From an uncultured Prevotellaceae bacterium (GTDB lineage: Bacteria; Bacteroidota; Bacteroidia; Bacteroidales; Bacteroidaceae): DNA of 45,072 bases. The notes beneath the pieces are model-generated. The model had not been told where the DNA came from and made no database searches. It worked only from the letters and a program-made list of their open reading frames with translations. How positions within the stretch are numbered: the first letter of the stretch is position 1; each line of letters starts with the position of its first letter. Of this stretch, positions 43,128 through 45,072 are shown piece after piece. The stretch spans positions 1 to 45,072 of the forward strand of contig CACZTJ010000005.1 in NCBI GenBank assembly GCA_902784065.1, read 5' to 3'. A program made the translations under genes and the position numbers.

Positions 43128-43165
43128 CAAATATAGTGATTATTCTCGGATTTTGTGTAAATTTG
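43128..43165. promoter_or_regulatory. Divergent -7 box pair upstream of the MBL remnant
   Basis: CAAATATA (43128-43135; TATATTTG on minus) and TAAATTTG (43158-43165) face away with exactly 22 bp between. The minus box is preceded by AATAATCAC, the same bases that precede the patatin -7 box. No plus-strand gene is visible downstream of the second box. Confidence 0.5.
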
Positions 43166-43261
43166 CAAAGAAATTTTGCGAAAACAGGCTGCATCTCGGC
43201 AAAAAGGCTCGATGGCATTCCTCACATTAAAATGACTTGGAGCAAGCAGAGAACCGAACCG

Positions 43262-43396
43262 TCACCGTGATGCCTCCAATTCTTGAAGGGTTAACTTCTC
43301 CACAGAGTGTTCGATGATACGTATCAGTTCCTCGCACCGATAGTCATCTGACTGATATTTATGAAAACTGGTGCTCACCGTTTTCTTGTATGCCAT
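43262..43396 (-). CDS. Small ORF of 44 residues, unknown
   Basis: The frame starts MAYKKTVSTSFHKYQ and ends EHSVEKLTLQELEASR. It is charged, probably helical and has no signal. It lies 25 bp downstream of the truncated TSUP gene on the same strand and may be a real small gene or the tail of one. I recognise no family. Confidence 0.4.
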   Translation of the reverse strand: MAYKKTVSTSFHKYQSDDYRCEELIRIIEHSVEKLTLQELEASR

Positions 43397-43421
43397 AGTT
43401 CTTAATTTGTCATTAGTATGA

Positions 43422-43994
43422 TTACACCGCTGATGTGTTACCAATCAGAAAATAGGTCTGGGCCATTGCCATATAGTGTTCCTTCGTCGGCTCACTTTGG
43501 ATGAAGTAAAGCACGGCAGGCGGGCCTTGCATGCCAAAGAAACCGCCCATCAGTCCGCTGAGCGTTCCTGCGCAAACTTGCACTTTCTTCGTCGTTCTTG
43601 CTCTGGCAAGCGAACAAGTTCTAGCGGGCAGTTTTATGCCCTGGCTAAACAGCATGAAGTAGATACTAATCAGGATGAGTGCCACACCAAGAATACGTCG
43701 TAAGATGTGGTCTTCGATACGTGTCAGGGCAAATATGGCAATGGTCGAGACGATGATAAACGTCAGCAGAATCGGCCAAAGCCGCTGCCAAGTGACGTAA
43801 CTTCGCAATCGCCATACGATAGCTGCAGAAGTCGTGATAGCCAACAGTCCTGAGAGGGTTGTGGCCTCCCCATACGTTGGCATGAGGAATGGCAGCATCG
43901 TCATGATGAAGATGCCGAAGCCGAAACCCGTGGTGCGCTGGATGAAACTCGCACCGATGCTCAGCAGAAATATATAGAGGACAATGCTACTCAA
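43422..43994 (-). pseudogene. TSUP (TauE/SafE) permease, C-terminally truncated
   Basis: A 190-residue membrane protein of the sulfite exporter TauE/SafE family. It has the first half's helices (GASFIQRTTGFGFGIFIMTM and LSGLLAITTSAAIVWRL) and the start of the second half (GTLSGLMGGFFGMQGPPAV). The normal length is about 245-260 residues. The frame stops just after AQTYFLIGNTSAV, losing the last helices. Between KLP and TKKVQV there is an extra segment of about 10 residues (ARTCSLARAR) whose DNA forms a small palindrome. Transport activity is doubtful. Confidence 0.75.
43586..43625. repeat. Small repeat inside the TSUP frame
   Basis: The DNA coding the extra TSUP segment contains the palindrome CTTGC-TCTG-GCAAG (about 43597-43610). 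Read on the minus strand, it resembles the element at 44868-44930: both share spaced matches of the type AACTnGTTnG, GCCnAGC, AAG and GAAG. The copies are imperfect. Confidence 0.4.
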
Positions 43995-44020
43995 ATCCTA
44001 AACTATCCTAATAATCGCTG

Positions 44021-44058
44021 CAAAGGTACGAAAAATATAGGATTTTTGACTACCTTTG
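44021..44058. promoter_or_regulatory. Divergent -7 box pair, TSUP and right-end genes
   Basis: CAAAGGTA (44021-44028; TACCTTTG on minus) and TACCTTTG (44051-44058) face away with exactly 22 bp between. The region 44059-44247 downstream on the plus strand contains only open-frame scraps (for example, a frame ending DITKAVEILEKML at about 44240) that look like gene remnants. Confidence 0.6.
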
Positions 44059-44247
44059 CCTTTCGATTTAATAAGAATTAAAGAATTACCTTTACGGGCA
44101 CGGATTTGTGTATAGTGAGAAGCAGAAGCAGTTCCGTCCGATAGGATATGATAAAGTAACAAGATGATAACAAAGGATAGTATTGAAGCGGTTTCAGAAG
44201 GACATCACCAAGGCTGTTGAGATACTTGAAAAGATGCTATAACGATT

Positions 44248-44397
44248 ATGGAGAATAATGCTCTGATGCACCAACGCCTCGAACCCGGCACGAAAGAGGC
44301 TTTCAATGGCTATGTGGCCTGCCTGCACCAGCTCTACCTGTTTGGAGCCGCCATGCAGTTGAAGCGTATGGGATATCACATGACAAAGATGAACTGA
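44248..44397 (+). CDS. Small ORF of 49 residues, unknown
   Basis: The frame starts MENNALMHQRLEPGTKEAF and ends MGYHMTKMN. It may be the tail of a shortened gene or a genuine small protein. It directly precedes the DUF4298 gene (start at 44399 or 44402). I recognise no family. Confidence 0.4.
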   Translation: MENNALMHQRLEPGTKEAFNGYVACLHQLYLFGAAMQLKRMGYHMTKMN

Positions 44398-44401
44398 TAT
44401 G

Positions 44402-45072
44402 ATGTCTATTGACACAACCAATATGTGCTCCCACCTGCAGAAGAAGCTATTCGAAGAGGATGGCATATATCATTCTCTATGGATAGCCATGCAGGATGAT
44501 CCAGAATTAACTGCTGCAGTCCGCTCTCGCCAACTACATATCTATCGCAATGGTAAAAAGGTATTGGTGCTGGCAGGCAAGTCTGCACCAAAGATCATCA
44601 GAGAAGACTCTATTTGTGAGCTTTTACAAATTGAGCGTATCAAGTGGATGGAGCATCGCTTCAATAATGCCTTGGTTGCCATCATGGATGGATCTGCTGA
44701 TTCACTGAAGGCTATCAAAGAGGAGGTTGCCGAACTCAGCAAATACTATGGCAGTGAGTTGTGGAAACAGGACTTTGCTGCTGATGAAGCAGGGAATCTT
44801 CCCCCAGACCTCAAACGCGGAGTACTATCAGAAGATGGTATTTGGAATCTGCTCTCTGACTATCGTGAAGCGAGGGCAGAGCCAAACTCGTTTGAGCTAT
44901 GCCGAGCGCAAGCAGGCTCGACCGAAGGTCAAGTGGAAGGCCAAGCAAGGCAGCTGGCGCATATCGGAAGCATCCTTGCTGATGCTTGCAGTCATCGGAG
45001 GCACTATCGGAGCTTTGCTTGGCATGCAAGTATGGCGCCACAAGACGATGCATTTAAAGTTCAAGTATGGCC
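44402..45072 (+). CDS. DUF4298 domain protein, right end abnormal and cut by window
   Basis: The frame starts at ATG 44402 (ATG 44399 is equivalent) and stays open to the window edge. Residues about 75-155 match DUF4298, with RIKWMEHRFNNAL, SKYYGSELWKQDF and LKRGVLSEDGIWNLLSDYRE. From about 44868 the frame enters a repeat-like segment and then reads DUF1294 coding DNA out of frame, so the natural end of the DUF4298 protein appears lost. DUF4298 proteins are small cytosolic proteins of unknown function. A normal protein would stop soon after the LLSDYRE helix. Confidence 0.6.
   Translation, partial: MSIDTTNMCSHLQKKLFEEDGIYHSLWIAMQDDPELTAAVRSRQLHIYRNGKKVLVLAGKSAPKIIREDSICELLQIERIKWMEHRFNNALVAIMDGSADSLKAIKEEVAELSKYYGSELWKQDFAADEAGNLPPDLKRGVLSEDGIWNLLSDYREARAEPNSFELCRAQAGSTEGQVEGQARQLAHIGSILADACSHRRHYRSFAWHASMAPQDDAFKVQVW
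44868..44930 (+). repeat. Repeat-like segment at the DUF4298/DUF1294 junction
   Basis: The segment includes GAGCCAAACTCGTTTGAGCT, ATGCCGAGCGCAAGCAGGC and TCGACCGAAGG. It matches neither flanking domain and resembles the element inside the TSUP gene. From memory, similar strings are frequent in Prevotella intergenic DNA; this was not checked. Confidence 0.45.
44931..45072 (+). pseudogene. DUF1294 membrane protein, 5' end missing, cut by window
   Basis: In the frame one base ahead of DUF4298, the DNA reads KWKAKQGSWRISEASLLMLA, then VIGGTIGALLGMQVWRHKT and MHLKFKYG. This is the core of DUF1294, a small membrane-protein family. The usual first helix (with the 'DK' before WKAK) is replaced by the repeat-like segment, so no start codon with a normal N terminus is visible. 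The 3' end lies outside the window. Confidence 0.7.

Overview
The window looks like a chromosomal segment of a Bacteroidota member, most likely the Prevotella/Segatella/Xylanibacter group. The evidence is the promoter style (a -7 box TAnnTTTG, sometimes with TTTG about 20 nt upstream), weak Shine-Dalgarno signals, a LytS/LytTR pair, a SusR-like membrane regulator, a T9SS plug-type protein, GH2, GH13 and GH25 enzymes, and the gene order leuA-leuC-leuD-cimA-leuB. No phage, plasmid or insertion-sequence machinery is visible.

Layout. 1-230: tRNA-Ser(GCU), tRNA-Glu(CUC) and a terminator. 230-545: a gene-free stretch with short repeats and a promoter. 546-2727: a small secreted protein and a LytS-type kinase/LytTR regulator pair. 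2733-13060 (minus strand): a colinear run of leuA, leuC, leuD, cimA, leuB, a TPR protein, a LolA-like protein, pepD and an S41 protease, headed by a promoter, a Leu/Ile-rich leader peptide and an attenuator. 13124-17451: an iron-type alcohol dehydrogenase diverging from a GH25/MORN lysozyme, rlmH and a T9SS plug-like gene. 17448-21887: a kinase-less SusR-like transmembrane regulator diverging from a secreted GH13 enzyme. 21901-24464: a His/Cys-rich membrane protein and a His-rich TonB-dependent receptor, probably for metal. 24549-29658: a patatin-like lipase convergent with an RND pump and its fusion protein. 29832-37853: a tightly packed plus-strand run of a tandem-repeat protein, a BASS transporter, a MEMO+AMMECR1 fusion, the partner radical SAM enzyme, a macro-like protein, a YqiA-type hydrolase and a GH2 glycosidase. 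37919-45072: small stress and housekeeping genes (thioesterase, YbjQ, glutathione peroxidase, aminotransferase, rhodanese, WbuC-MsrA fusion) mixed with truncated or internally deleted genes.

How the genes work together. The leu operon carries two acyl-CoA condensing enzymes that can share LeuCD and LeuB, giving leucine from 2-oxoisovalerate and 2-oxobutyrate (for isoleucine) from pyruvate. Its leader peptide has both Leu and Ile codons, which fits that double output. The 31.3-37.9 kb run contains the AmmeMemoRadiSam system, a widespread set of uncharacterised function, here as an A+B fusion overlapping its radical SAM gene and a transporter gene.

The strongest items for follow-up are the leu attenuator, the AmmeMemoRadiSam operon with its exported-looking fusion protein, a recurring divergent promoter layout in which two -7 boxes face away from each other across exactly 22 bp (four cases), a near-leaderless kinase promoter, and a cluster of decayed genes near the right end with a small repeat inside coding sequence.
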